The translations under genes and the position numbers were made by a program. DNA of 64,000 nt, taken from assembly GCF_015841355.1 (NCBI RefSeq), contig NZ_CP064908.1, forward strand, positions 1,798,001-1,862,000, given 5' to 3'. Source of the DNA: Synechococcus sp. CBW1107 (lineage in GTDB: Bacteria > Cyanobacteriota > Cyanobacteriia > PCC-6307 > Cyanobiaceae). This document shows positions 36,621-44,927 of the stretch, in pieces. A model generated the notes under the pieces. That model saw nothing but the letters and a program-made list of their open reading frames with translations, ran no database searches and was not told where the DNA came from. Every line of letters starts with the position of its first letter. The stretch's first letter is position 1.

Positions 36621-37238
36621 ATGTCCTCAGCCACTGTTCCCTTTGCCAGCCGGCTTGAGCGGGCCGCCCCTGGTGTGCCCGTGGTGATCGGCGCCCTGGC
36701 CGGCAGCGCCCTGGCTCTCCTTCCCCCGCTCGCCGCCCATGCGGGGCCGGTGATCTGCACCACCACCCTTGAAGCCCCCCTGGCGGGCACCGGCAACAGC
36801 ACCCGGCCGCTCAGTGCCCCGGTGGAGGTCACCCGCTGTGATCCGATCCAGACCACCGCGGAACTGGTTCAGCAGCGCGCCTACACCTGGCGCTCCAGCT
36901 TTGCCCGTGGGGTCAGCCTCACCAATCAGATCACCGACATCCTCGGCATCGCCATGGGTGGCCCCGAGGGCAACCGCGTGATGGGGCTGGGCTTCCCTGA
37001 GCAGGCCATGGTCTGGGATTCCTCCGCCATCAGCAACACCTCCGCGGCCCTGCTGGAGCAGCAGAGCGCCCCGATGCCCTGGCGCAATGCCGATCTCCCT
37101 TCGGTTTTCTCCGCGAGCCTGCAGGTGGCTCCCATCTCGGTGCCGGTGGAAGCCGCTCAGCCCGGGGCCAACGAGTACCCGATGGCCCTGCCCTTCGAGA
37201 GTGCTCCCTCACGCCAGCCGGTGCGCGGCCTCTGGTGA
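36621..37238 (+). CDS. Putative exported cyanobacterial hypothetical protein
   Basis: 205 residues from an ATG at 36621. A signal peptide (VVIGALAGSALALLPPLAAHA) is followed by VICTTTLEAP and a soluble region with DPIQTTAELVQQRAYTWRSSFARGVSLTNQ. I do not recognise a domain; the composition is that of a periplasmic protein. It is divergent from pyrE and ends 16 nt before the tRNA gene. Confidence 0.7.
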   Translation: MSSATVPFASRLERAAPGVPVVIGALAGSALALLPPLAAHAGPVICTTTLEAPLAGTGNSTRPLSAPVEVTRCDPIQTTAELVQQRAYTWRSSFARGVSLTNQITDILGIAMGGPEGNRVMGLGFPEQAMVWDSSAISNTSAALLEQQSAPMPWRNADLPSVFSASLQVAPISVPVEAAQPGANEYPMALPFESAPSRQPVRGLW

Positions 37239-37254
37239 GGCCGGCGGATCACCT

Positions 37255-37327
37255 GGGGGTCTAGCAATCTGGTGAATGCAGCGGGCTCATAATCCGCCTG
37301 AGCCGAGTTCGATCCTCGGGACCCCCA
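37255..37327 (+). tRNA. tRNA with anticodon CAU (probably elongator Met)
   Basis: Cloverleaf elements: acceptor GGGGGTC pairs with GACCCCC; anticodon stem GCGGG/TCCGC holds the loop CTCATAA, giving anticodon CAU; T arm CCGAG-TTCGATC-CTCGG. The discriminator is A and no CCA is encoded. The D arm is compact (GCA/TGC). CAU fits Met, though an Ile2 (lysidine) type cannot be excluded by eye. The accessory region starts right after it. Confidence 0.93.
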
Positions 37328-37514
37328 TTCCTCGAACTCCTGCCTGTTCAATCCAGGCTGCTGCAGACAGCCTTGGTCAGAACTGGTCACATCCCCGTGG
37401 AACCTGCCGACCATCTGTACATGGCTCAGACATGGATTCTGGCCACCATGGAACTGATACCGACGCAGCTGGGGATTCACGAAAGACCTACGACATAGCC
37501 TCGCACCAATTGCT

Positions 37515-37895
37515 TTGCTCGCTGGCCTGGCAACGTGCCTGGGTGCGGTTCCCGCCCAGGCTCAGGTGGGAGTCACGTTCCAGCTTGGCCAGCCCGGGTA
37601 TTACGGACCCATTAATCCCAGTGGCATCGGCCTGAATCAGTTGCTCTACCCGCAACCGGTGATCATTCAACCCGGCTACTGGAACTGGGGTTCGGGTAGG
37701 ACTGTTCAACCGATCTACCTGCGGGTGCCGCCTGGGCATGCCAAGAACTGGAGAAAACATTGCCAGCGATATCAAGCCTGCAACAGGCCGGTCTATTTCG
37801 TGCAGGACAGCTGGTACAACGACGCCTACGGCAGTCGCTACCGTCAGAAGCCTTATGACAACAAAGGTGGAGGTGGCAAACACGACGACGATTAG
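37515..37895 (+). CDS. Exported hypothetical protein with PPGHAKNW motif
   Basis: 126 residues from a TTG at 37515. A signal peptide ends at AVPAQAQ, followed by a Tyr/Gly/Pro-rich region and the block VPPGHAKNWRKHCQRYQACN, which I know from small exported proteins of proteobacteria. The function is unknown. The frame is open upstream to 37458 with TKDLRHSLAPIA, which would give a better n-region, but no ATG, GTG or TTG lies there, so the true start is unclear. Possible transfer or a damaged start. Confidence 0.6.
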   Translation: MLAGLATCLGAVPAQAQVGVTFQLGQPGYYGPINPSGIGLNQLLYPQPVIIQPGYWNWGSGRTVQPIYLRVPPGHAKNWRKHCQRYQACNRPVYFVQDSWYNDAYGSRYRQKPYDNKGGGGKHDDD

Positions 37896-38058
37896 GTGTT
37901 TACGCTTACCGGTTTGTTCGGTTGAAGATGATTCATGAATTCATGAGTCTTGGCATCACCGCTGCGGCTAGGCCGCAGTTGGATCACTTCAAAGGATGTC
38001 GTTAAATAGAGGTGTGTTGCGATGTGTGATGAGGCTCGGGGCCTGCCCGATGTAGCTG

Positions 38059-38081
38059 CAACAATTCGAGTTGAATTGTTG
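38059..38081 (+). terminator. Terminator-like hairpin
   Basis: A 9-bp perfect stem (CAACAATTC/GAATTGTTG) with a 5-nt loop is followed by the T-rich TTGATTTCTT. It could end transcription from the exported protein gene 164 nt upstream. The stem is AT-rich, so strength is uncertain. Confidence 0.4.
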
Positions 38082-38668
38082 TTGATTTCTTGTCGTGACC
38101 TGCGAACCACGGAATTTACTGGAATCCATTGAAGATGGTGTGGCTGCGATCATTAGGGGTGGCGCCAAAGGGCTAGGGCAGAATCAGCTCGGTGCGTCGG
38201 GATCTGTTAAGGCGCCTGACTTTGTTCCTGAATTTGCAGATCCTCTTCTGAATGTTGGGACTTTGCAACTGGAAGGAGGCGTCAATGGTACCCCTGCATA
38301 TGTGCAAAGTGGCATCATTCCGTGCGATGCAAAGGGCACCAACGGTTTCCACGCTGACGTGCCATGTGAGTGCAGGCATCTCTGATCCCAAAAGTCAATC
38401 CCGGCCCCTGAGTTGGCTTCTGTCTCGGCTAAAGTCTCCACATTGGGCCACAGCAACACCTCTTATGCAAGGCCGTTGATGGCGCAGCGGCCTTCTGGTT
38501 TCCTATGTCTTGATTGAGGAGCGCATCTCAGGTCATCAAGGTCCAAGACGATCTCTCGTCCACTTGATTTGGGGTCTCAATCTGCATGGCTCCATTCAGG
38601 ATCATGTCACTGATTAAGCCCTGCCGAATTCGTCTCCATCATGCCTCAGAAGAGGTTGTTCAGGATCG

Positions 38669-38696
38669 AGCCAGGTGCCGTCGACGGCACCTGGCT
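38669..38696. repeat. Perfect 28-bp palindrome
   Basis: Starts AGCCAGGTGCCG, has TCGA at its centre, and ends with the exact reverse complement. It stops pairing at both edges (G/G). No T-run follows. It could be a protein-binding site, a cruciform or a remnant of a mobile element end; nothing in the surrounding sequence decides. Confidence 0.8.
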
Positions 38697-38889
38697 GCAT
38701 GTCTAGGCTGCACAAACGTGCCTCGCTCGCTGGCCTGGAGCGAATGGAGCTGTTTGAGCGTTTGCTTCGGGTCGGTGAGTCTGCCTGAGAAGGCTTTCCC
38801 GTCACCGCTTCAGGTACCGGCAGCAGCCTGTGTGCGGCGTCTGGCCAGGCTGGGTGTGATCCTTAGGGGGGAGTCCCCATCACCTGTGG

Positions 38890-39948
38890 ATGCCTTGTTA
38901 CGCCTGCGTCATCCAGCACACCGAGGAGGTCTCCTGAGCCGCCTGCGTCGCCACGGTCGCGAGGCGGTACGGGAATCGTCTTCCCCTCTCCCGGGTCCGG
39001 GAACTCGTCGGGACCGGCTCCACAGGCACCAGCCTTCTCGGTCTGCGGCGCGGAGCGGATGCCGTGGTCTTCCATGCCCGGGCGGTGCGCGCTGACGCGG
39101 AGCTGCTCGATCAGCTGGATGCCGTGCCCTTGCCCGCCATCTTCCACTGGAAAGGCACGCACTGGGTGGCGTTGCATCGGCGCCAAGGCCAGCGGTTCCT
39201 GATCGCCGATCCTGCCGTGGGTTTGCGCTGGCTGCCGCGGGCTGATCTCCTGGCGGGCTGGAGCAACGGCGTGATGCATCTGCTGGAGCCCGATCTTCAC
39301 CGACTGAACGCGCAGGAGGAGGCCCCCCGCGCTCCGTTTCTGCGCTTTCTGCAGCTGGCGCTGCCCTACCGAGGCCTGCTGCTGCAGGCGTAGGCCATCA
39401 ATGCCGTGATCGGTCTGCTGGCGCTGGGCATGCTGCTGCTCTTCCTGCTCCGGAACCTGATCTCCCTGTTGCAGGGGCACTTGGTGGGGCACTTCGCCCA
39501 GCGGATGCAGCTCAGGATGCTCCTGGAGTACGGCCACAAGCTGCTGCGGCTGCCGATGACCTACTTCGACAGCCACCCCAGCGGTGAGGTGGTGAGCCGG
39601 ATCAGCAATGTCAGCCGCATCAATGGGATGCTCGCCTACGGCCCGGCCCTCACGGCGGCTTCGCTGCTGACCTTCGTGGTGGTGGTGTGCTCCAATCTGA
39701 TGTTCCTGCCGGCTCTGCGCCAGAAGACCCGCCGGCTGATCGTGGAATCGGCCGGGAATCAGGGCTTTCTGATGGAGGCGTTCCGCGGCGCGCAGGTGCT
39801 TAAGACAACCGAGGCCACGCCCCAGGTGTGGGATGAGTATCAGAGCAACTTCGGCACGCTCTCCCACCTGCGCAGGAACACCCTGCAGCTGTCGTTGTTC
39901 AGTTCCACCACCACGAATCTGCTCTCGAGCGGCACCACCCTGGTGCTG
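38890..39948 (+). pseudogene. Decayed C39 peptidase-containing ABC exporter
   Basis: One frame reads MPCYACVIQHTEE, then VS and a TGA stop (38935-38937) where the family has Asp-Cys-Gly with the catalytic Cys, then AACVATVARRYGNRLPLSRV, LLGLRRGAD, and PAIFHWKGTHWVAL with the catalytic His. A second in-frame stop (TAG, 39391-39393) falls at the start of the membrane domain, which continues with LISLLQGHLVGHFAQRMQLR and SHPSGEVVSRISNVSRING. Parts of the membrane domain and the entire ATPase domain are missing. The family matures and exports double-glycine peptides, including Nif11-leader RiPPs. The same frame continues into unrecognised LREATTEEFLPSV, perhaps from an HlyD-type partner. Confidence 0.85.
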
Positions 39949-40299
39949 CGTGAGGCCACGACGGAGGAGTTTCTGCCCTCGGTGGCGCCGCGGATGCGGG
40001 CGCTGCAGCGTGGTGAGGTGATTACTGCATTGGATCAGGCGGATCTGGTGGGCATGAGGGAGGAACTGGCCCGGATCGCACCGAGTGGCCGGGATCTGGT
40101 GGAGTCGGTCATCGATGGACAGTCTGGTGGTCACGGCGTGACCCTTGTCGACTTGTCCTCAAAACCGGGGGACCCTACTGGTGCTGTCGCTGGCGGAGCG
40201 CATCCCTCACGGCGGCGTCACGAGCCTGTTCATGGTCGTTGCCATGGCCGCCGCGGCCGGTTCAGTGCGAGCGGACATCTTCCCGGACAGGGGGAACGG

Positions 40300-40533
40300 C
40301 TACCGCTCCACTTCATGCTTGAGCAGCTGGAGCAACCGCTCCACCCGGCCTGCTGCCACCTGACTGAGACGTTCGTAGGCCTCTCGCTCCTGCTCCTCGA
40401 TCTGGACCTGGCTGAGCAGGGAGCGATGAGCGCCCAGTTCGGGCCATTGCGCCAGGACCGCTTCGATGCCGCGAGCCTTGAGGGCCTTGCGTACCGAGGC
40501 GGTGTTCAGCGGCAGGGAGAACGTGAATCGCAT
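40300..40533 (-). CDS. Small hypothetical protein
   Basis: 77 residues from an ATG at 40533. It is mostly helical by composition (SLLSQVQIEEQEREAYERL) with a highly charged C-terminus. Third-codon-position GC fits the genome's coding bias. There is no clear ribosome binding site and no recognised domain. It could be a fragment of a larger lost gene. Confidence 0.4.
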   Translation of the reverse strand: MRFTFSLPLNTASVRKALKARGIEAVLAQWPELGAHRSLLSQVQIEEQEREAYERLSQVAAGRVERLLQLLKHEVER

Positions 40534-40740
40534 GGGGTGATCAACTCAGGAACCAGGGGACAGGGGCGGGCAGGGCTCCGTTCCAGGCACGGACACAATG
40601 GCAGCTGGATCACTGGCGCCGACCACCTTGGCACGGTTTTGTTGGAAGTTTTGCCCTCAAGGTGTGACCAGGCTTTTCAAGGGGGATCACTCTGTACCAC
40701 GCGAGTGCCTCTCCCGATTGAGAAGTCAGGGCGGAGAGGC

Positions 40741-40974
40741 TCAGGTGATGGCGCCACCGTCCACGGCCAGCAGGGCCCTGACGTGCTCAGGTCCACTCCT
40801 GTCTGAAAGAAACGACGCGTGGTGAATCCTGCTGGCCTGAAGTATCGAGGCTGGGAGGTCGTCTTCCGGAAACAAAGCCAGGTGCTGCTGCACCATGGTC
40901 ACCCTCAGTTGGATGGCAGAGGTGAAGAAGGCAAGGTCAGCCAACGCCTCCGATGAAGGTGTGACCAGCCACAT
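40741..40974 (-). CDS. Small hypothetical protein (uncertain)
   Basis: 77 residues from an ATG at 40974, just upstream of and divergent from the cyAbrB gene. The sequence (LADLAFFTSAIQLRVTMVQQHLALFPEDD) is not repetitive and is compatible with a folded small protein, but codon bias is weak. I recognise no family; it may be spurious. Confidence 0.3.
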   Translation of the reverse strand: MWLVTPSSEALADLAFFTSAIQLRVTMVQQHLALFPEDDLPASILQASRIHHASFLSDRSGPEHVRALLAVDGGAIT

Positions 40975-41036
40975 CAGAGTGTTGTGGCAACGATCAGCCT
41001 GGGCGGTAAGCTTTTGTTCATCAACCTATTGCACTC

Positions 41037-41408
41037 ATGGCTCTCACCGGTGCTGATCTGCTTGCCAAAGTCAAGGAGCTGGGAGAGGCCTCCAAGTCCG
41101 ATCTGGTCCGCGCCGCTGGCTATGTGAGCACCAAGAAGGACGGCAGCGAGCGGCTGAACTTCACCGCCTTCTATGAGGCGCTGCTGGAAGCCAAGGGTGT
41201 CAGCCTGGGAGATGGTTCCGGAACGGGTAAAGGGCCTGGTAACCGTTCACTCAGCTATGTGGCCAGGGTGCAAGGCAACGGCAATCTGTTGGTGGGCAAG
41301 GCCTACACCGCCATGCTCGACCTCGAGCCAGGCAATGAGTTCGAGATCAAGCTCGGCAGGAAGGGGATTCGTCTGGTCCCCGCAGGAGCCGCTGATGAGG
41401 CGGCGTGA
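41037..41408 (+). CDS. Cyanobacterial AbrB-family regulator (cyAbrB)
   Basis: 123 residues. The N-terminal LTGADLLAKVKELGEASKSDLVRAAGYVS and the C-terminal AbrB-like DNA-binding part (NLLVGKAYTAMLDLEPGNEFEIKLGRKGIRLV) are the cyAbrB pattern. These proteins bind DNA with low specificity and act in carbon/nitrogen balance in cyanobacteria. Being in a degraded stretch, it may be a second copy of a chromosomal regulator. A hairpin follows its stop. Confidence 0.92.
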   Translation: MALTGADLLAKVKELGEASKSDLVRAAGYVSTKKDGSERLNFTAFYEALLEAKGVSLGDGSGTGKGPGNRSLSYVARVQGNGNLLVGKAYTAMLDLEPGNEFEIKLGRKGIRLVPAGAADEAA

Positions 41409-41424
41409 GGGTCATTTCACCCTC
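41407..41424. terminator. Hairpin between convergent genes
   Basis: A 6-bp stem GAGGGT/ACCCTC with a 6-nt loop (catttc) overlaps the cyAbrB stop region and precedes the end of the convergent gene at 41446. It may act as a bidirectional terminator. No T-run follows. Confidence 0.35.
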
Positions 41425-41445
41425 CCAGCAGGAACGGATTGGTCC

Positions 41446-41814
41446 TTACTGGAGCAGCCGGCAGGACACCAGAAACGCGCTGACGTCATCCGGCCACTTC
41501 GCCACCACCAGTAGTTCACGGGAGGTTCGGGCAAAGCCCTTCTGGGAGAGGGTGGCAAATTCGACGAGGGTGTCGTGAGTGATCAGCGCCTGACCCGTTT
41601 CGGCGACCTCGCAGGCCTGCTCGAATTCCATCCCCTCGTCCTGCAGCCTCAGGAAGGTATCGAGCTCCGGTCGGGTGTGCTCCAGGAGGGATGAGAGTGC
41701 ACTCAGCGGGCCGATCGTCGCGCAACACGTCTCGGTGTGCATCGGCACCATTGCGATCACCAGGGCATCCCTGTAGTCCTGGGCCAGCGTCCTGAGGGTT
41801 TGTCGCAGGTCCAT
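41446..41814 (-). CDS. Hypothetical protein
   Basis: 122 residues from an ATG at 41814. Composition is that of a soluble helical protein (MDLRQTLRTLAQDYRDALVI; LITHDTLVEFATLSQKGFA). The frame is open further upstream (to 42045), where FVISTACSL may be coding if a GTG start is used. I do not recognise a family. It is convergent with cyAbrB. Confidence 0.5.
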   Translation of the reverse strand: MDLRQTLRTLAQDYRDALVIAMVPMHTETCCATIGPLSALSSLLEHTRPELDTFLRLQDEGMEFEQACEVAETGQALITHDTLVEFATLSQKGFARTSRELLVVAKWPDDVSAFLVSCRLLQ

Positions 41815-42950
41815 CAAGCTGCAGGCGGTGGAGATCACGAAACGGCGATGACTGGGGATGCCGGCGGGACAGGTTATCCATCGCAGGGCCTCTGAACCCG
41901 GTTGACGCCACCCTCGGATGCCCTGATGGTGAGCTGCAAAAGGGGTTACTGCCGACGACCTTTTTTTGTGCCTCTTCTGCCGGATGACCGCTTCCTTGAT
42001 GCAACAGGAGACGGACAGTCTCCAGATCATGAACTGATCCATCAAGCCTTCCTGGCCAGCGTGAAGGTGTGTTGGTGGTGCCGGTTTCCAGCCAGCACAG
42101 CTCTCAGGGACTGCAATCCTGAACCGGTACGCTCATGATCCCCATGGCCAGCGCCAACGCCAGTCTGGAGAGAATGTCAAAATCGCCCGAAACTCTGTAT
42201 TTCACATCACGGATGACGTCGCGTCACTGGCAAGGCTTATATAATTCTAGCTGTACGTTTCAGCGTCTGCTTGGTATGTGGGGCCTTTCGGCCACTTGAG
42301 ACAGGAAGATTGCGGGAGCGTCCTTCCCTTGGGCGTCCTGTACCCCTGTCACCGTCAATCCCGGGCGGGAGGAATAGGGTTTGGTGCCAGCCAGGATTCC
42401 TTGGGGAGTTCTGTCTTCCAAGGAGTTGGGGCCTCATGCGTTATTTTTGCCATAGAGATCGGGCTGGTCTCCTTGCAATTTCTCAGCCATCACCGTAGGT
42501 TCGTCTATATACTGACTGACGGTTGACCACTGTCTTTCCACCAGTGAGTTGCCAAAGCAGCGCTTTCGGCTTGACAAGCCACGCACGATCTCTCCTGGCC
42601 AGTTTTTCGGCAACGCTGTTGATGAAACTCCGACACCTCATCGTCCAACGGTCAGTAGCTGCTGGAGGCCTGTCTGGCGCTCCAGCTCATCGCTCCCAGC
42701 GGATTGTCCGTGCAGAACTGAAGCCCAGCCCATGCTCTCAACTCATCACATCCGTGAGATCAGCGATGTTCGGAGCTGTCCGTGATCAGGACGTCTCAGC
42801 ACCTGAATACGATCGACGCAGGCATGCCGCTGCCAACCAAGGGTCCTCTCCAGCGGAATCATCCGGCGACGTGGGTTCGAGGTCTGCCGGCCTGAGGCGA
42901 GTAAGATCCCTCAGCGACCTGTTCCACACTTTCCAGGCGTTGAGGACGAG
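41815..42950. other. No recognisable gene
   Basis: About 1.1 kb of mixed-GC sequence. Short open frames on both strands show no codon bias and no motif I recognise. It is probably decayed sequence, perhaps old mobile DNA, but I cannot identify its source. Confidence 0.5.
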
Positions 42951-42953
42951 GTG

Positions 42954-43139
42954 ATGCCTACCGTTCTGATGATGCAGCTGGCGACAGCGAGCTTCCTGTT
43001 CGCGGGACTGTTCCGAAGGATGGGGCGCAACCCTCTTCCTGTCGTGCTGCTGGCCCTGGCCGTGCTTGGACTTGGGGTCTTGCTGGGCTACGCGATCGGT
43101 TCACGCAAGGCCGCAGCGAGAAATCGCAGGGAGCTCTGA
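42954..43139 (+). CDS. Small single-pass membrane protein
   Basis: 61 residues from an ATG at 42954 (GTG at 42951 just before). A purine-rich AGGACGAGG lies upstream as a possible ribosome binding site. The middle is one strong membrane segment (PVVLLALAVLGLGVLLGYAIG) followed by the basic tail SRKAAARNRREL, predicting a cytoplasmic C-terminus. Function unknown. Confidence 0.5.
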   Translation: MPTVLMMQLATASFLFAGLFRRMGRNPLPVVLLALAVLGLGVLLGYAIGSRKAAARNRREL

Positions 43140-43200
43140 CAAGAGTCAGACAGACAGGGCCTGCTAGGGGGCCGTCACTCCACCCTGGTCAGCATGACGA

Positions 43201-43223
43201 GAGCCTGCCACTGGTGCAGGCTC
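43201..43223. terminator. Hairpin between convergent genes
   Basis: An 8-bp perfect stem GAGCCTGC/GCAGGCTC with a 7-nt loop lies between the small membrane protein gene and the end of the ferredoxin gene. No T-run follows on either strand, so termination is only a guess. Confidence 0.4.
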
Positions 43224-43251
43224 GTTGGGCTGGAAACCATCGGTTCATGTT

Positions 43252-43548
43252 TCAGAAGCTCTGCAAGGAAATCGATCCATGCACGCTGCATTGGCAGGCC
43301 AGGCGAGCCTGGGGATCACCGTCGGCCAGCACATCAATCAAAATGGCTTCACTCTCCGTGATCGGAGAGAGATGATCAGCGCCAGCAGTGATCCGCACCA
43401 AGCAAGTGCCGCAGGACGCGGAGCGACAGCCCATCAGCACGGGGGTGTTGAATTCATCGCAGATCTCCATCAAGGGTCGACCGGCAGTTGTGGTCACTAC
43501 CAGGTCGATGTCTTCGAAGTTGATGGTGATGGATTCAGTAGAAGTCAT
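43252..43548 (-). CDS. 2Fe-2S ferredoxin
   Basis: 98 residues, plant-type ferredoxin size. The cluster ligands are Cys41, Cys46 and Cys49 in GCRSASCGTCL, and Cys85 or Cys87 in RLACQCSVHG. It starts 30 nt after the AurF-like oxygenase gene on the same strand, so it is probably the dedicated electron donor of that oxygenase (inference). Base composition is lower in GC than the core genes. Confidence 0.92.
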   Translation of the reverse strand: MTSTESITINFEDIDLVVTTTAGRPLMEICDEFNTPVLMGCRSASCGTCLVRITAGADHLSPITESEAILIDVLADGDPQARLACQCSVHGSISLQSF

Positions 43549-43578
43549 GGCGAGGGGGTACCCCTATCTCTCTCGAGA

Positions 43579-44793
43579 TCATGCGAGGCTGAAGACTTCG
43601 TTGAGGTTCTTGAGAGCAAGGATGTTTTGATAGCGCTGTAAGCGATTGTCAAGGTTGGCCTCATTATAGTCAAATCCCATTGCCTCCCTTGCTCGCTCGA
43701 ATTGCTGGGCGATATAGCGCCAACGTTTCTGCGTGAGCAGGCCCGGGCCGAAGGGGGGCAAAACATACTGCCATTCCATCTCTTGCCAGGATGTGAAGAG
43801 GCCATCGATGTCCACTTGCTTATCGGCGAATTCCGGATGGCAAAGGGCCATCTCAAGGGTTTGATGGCCGAGGCCGATCACGGTGCATAGATCGCCATGC
43901 ATGGATCGCTCCAGCATCTCTGGAAAATGTAGAAATGTGCCGTTGATGTAATCCTCCATGGTCAGACGTACCAGTTCACGGATGAACTGCTGCGCTTCGG
44001 AGGTGGCTGCCTTGTAGAGCGCAAGACCAATGTCGAATGAGGTGGTGTAATGCCTGGCCTCATCATGGAGGTGCCCCTCATTGATCTTGAAGGCCAAGGG
44101 CTCGTAATTGTAGAGCTCAGGATTTTCGAATAGGTAGGCTTCTGCCTGCTTGAGTTCCACGTTTGAAACAAAGCGGATCAGCAACCAGAGACCACCGAGG
44201 CCAAGGGACTGAACCTCGGAAGGGCTGAGCAGCCTTGGAGCATCTCCCATCAGGAAGTGCAGGGTGCGGTAGCGGTAGCCACGACCTTTCCGCATCATCT
44301 CCTCCAGTAATGCCTGTAGGCCCCCTGGTTGACGGATCAATTCCAGGATATGCGTGCATTCCTCAGTGAGATTGAACTGTGTATCGATGGCTTGTTCATC
44401 AGCCCTGGGAATGAAGCCTACCTTGCCGCGGAAAAATCCTGGGGCATCAAAGGATTCCTTTGATCCGGTTTCCCGACAAACCATGCTGTAAACGGTGCGG
44501 AAAGTCCAGATATGGTCCATCTCTTCGCTTGTTTCCTGATGGAGTATCATATACTCATCAGAATATGGCTCAAATGACTTGTCCGCAGCCGCCATGTTGG
44601 AAATCAGCGTCTGCGATTCACTGTTCGCCACTAGCTTGTAAAAATTTACGAAATAACAGGCCGTAAGAATGGCGATCTGCCGTGGATTGAGTGACTTGAG
44701 ATATTCACATCGCCTCAATGGCAAAGGCATGATGTTTGGGTTTGCGTAGAGGGCATCGCCTACGATTCCCTGGCTGTAGCGGCGTCCCAGCAA
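43579..44793 (-). pseudogene. AurF-like diiron oxygenase, body of an IS-interrupted gene
   Basis: 404 residues are open from the IS256 left end. All seven ligands of the AurF (p-aminobenzoate N-oxygenase) diiron site have counterparts: Glu59 in ANSESQTL, Glu91 and His94 in SEEMDH, Glu213 in NVELKQAE, and His241, Glu245 and His248 in HLHDEARH, the last with exact AurF spacing (H-x3-E-x2-H). AurF-type enzymes oxidise amines to nitro or hydroxylamine groups. The apparent TTG start at 44793 is at the insertion junction; the original N-terminus appears to lie beyond the element at 46363-46539. The truncated body could still be made from this TTG, so activity is not excluded. Confidence 0.85.
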
Positions 44794-44811
44794 GTGGTGT
44801 AACTCAGGAGG
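44793..44811 (+). repeat. IS256 left terminal inverted repeat
   Basis: AGTGGTGTAACTCAGGAGG, perfect match to the reverse complement of 46344-46362. Confidence 0.93.
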
Positions 44812-44812
44812 A

Positions 44813-44837
44813 TCAGCCCCGGCGTAGCCGGGGCTGA
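44813..44837. promoter_or_regulatory. Strong hairpin inside the IS256 left end
   Basis: An 11-bp perfect GC-rich stem (TCAGCCCCGGC/GCCGGGGCTGA) with a 3-nt loop lies between the left terminal repeat and the transposase gene. Such structures often block transcripts entering an IS from outside. Confidence 0.6.
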
Positions 44838-44880
44838 CGGCTCACCTCCCTCAGATTTCAGCTGTGGCAATGGGTGGGCC

Positions 44881-44927
44881 GGTCTGTGACCCTGTTCGGA
44901 GAACTACCACCAAACCGAACACAGACC
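44881..44927 (+). promoter_or_regulatory. Fold-back leader at the transposase start
   Basis: GGTCTGT (44881) pairs with ACAGACC (44921-44927), and GTTCGG (44894) with CCGAAC (44915-44920). The downstream arm ends directly before the ATG at 44928, so the start region may be masked in RNA. No Shine-Dalgarno sequence is visible. Confidence 0.5.

Larger units (their letters stand above)
37896..38889. other. Non-coding stretch with two strong inverted repeats
   Basis: No convincing gene in about 1 kb. Codon bias is lost and GC is lower than in the flanks. It holds a terminator-like hairpin at 38059-38081 and a perfect 28-bp palindrome at 38669-38696, both listed separately. It leads into the exporter remnant at 38890. 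Confidence 0.6.

Noticed and set aside
38095-38385. 96-codon plus-strand frame after the terminator-like hairpin
   Set aside because: Composition not protein-like and no ribosome binding site; overlapping frames on the other strand are equally open.
40149-40806. Continuation of the exporter frame as a functional protein
   Set aside because: Beyond about 40137 the frame is low-complexity and antisense to another plausible small gene.
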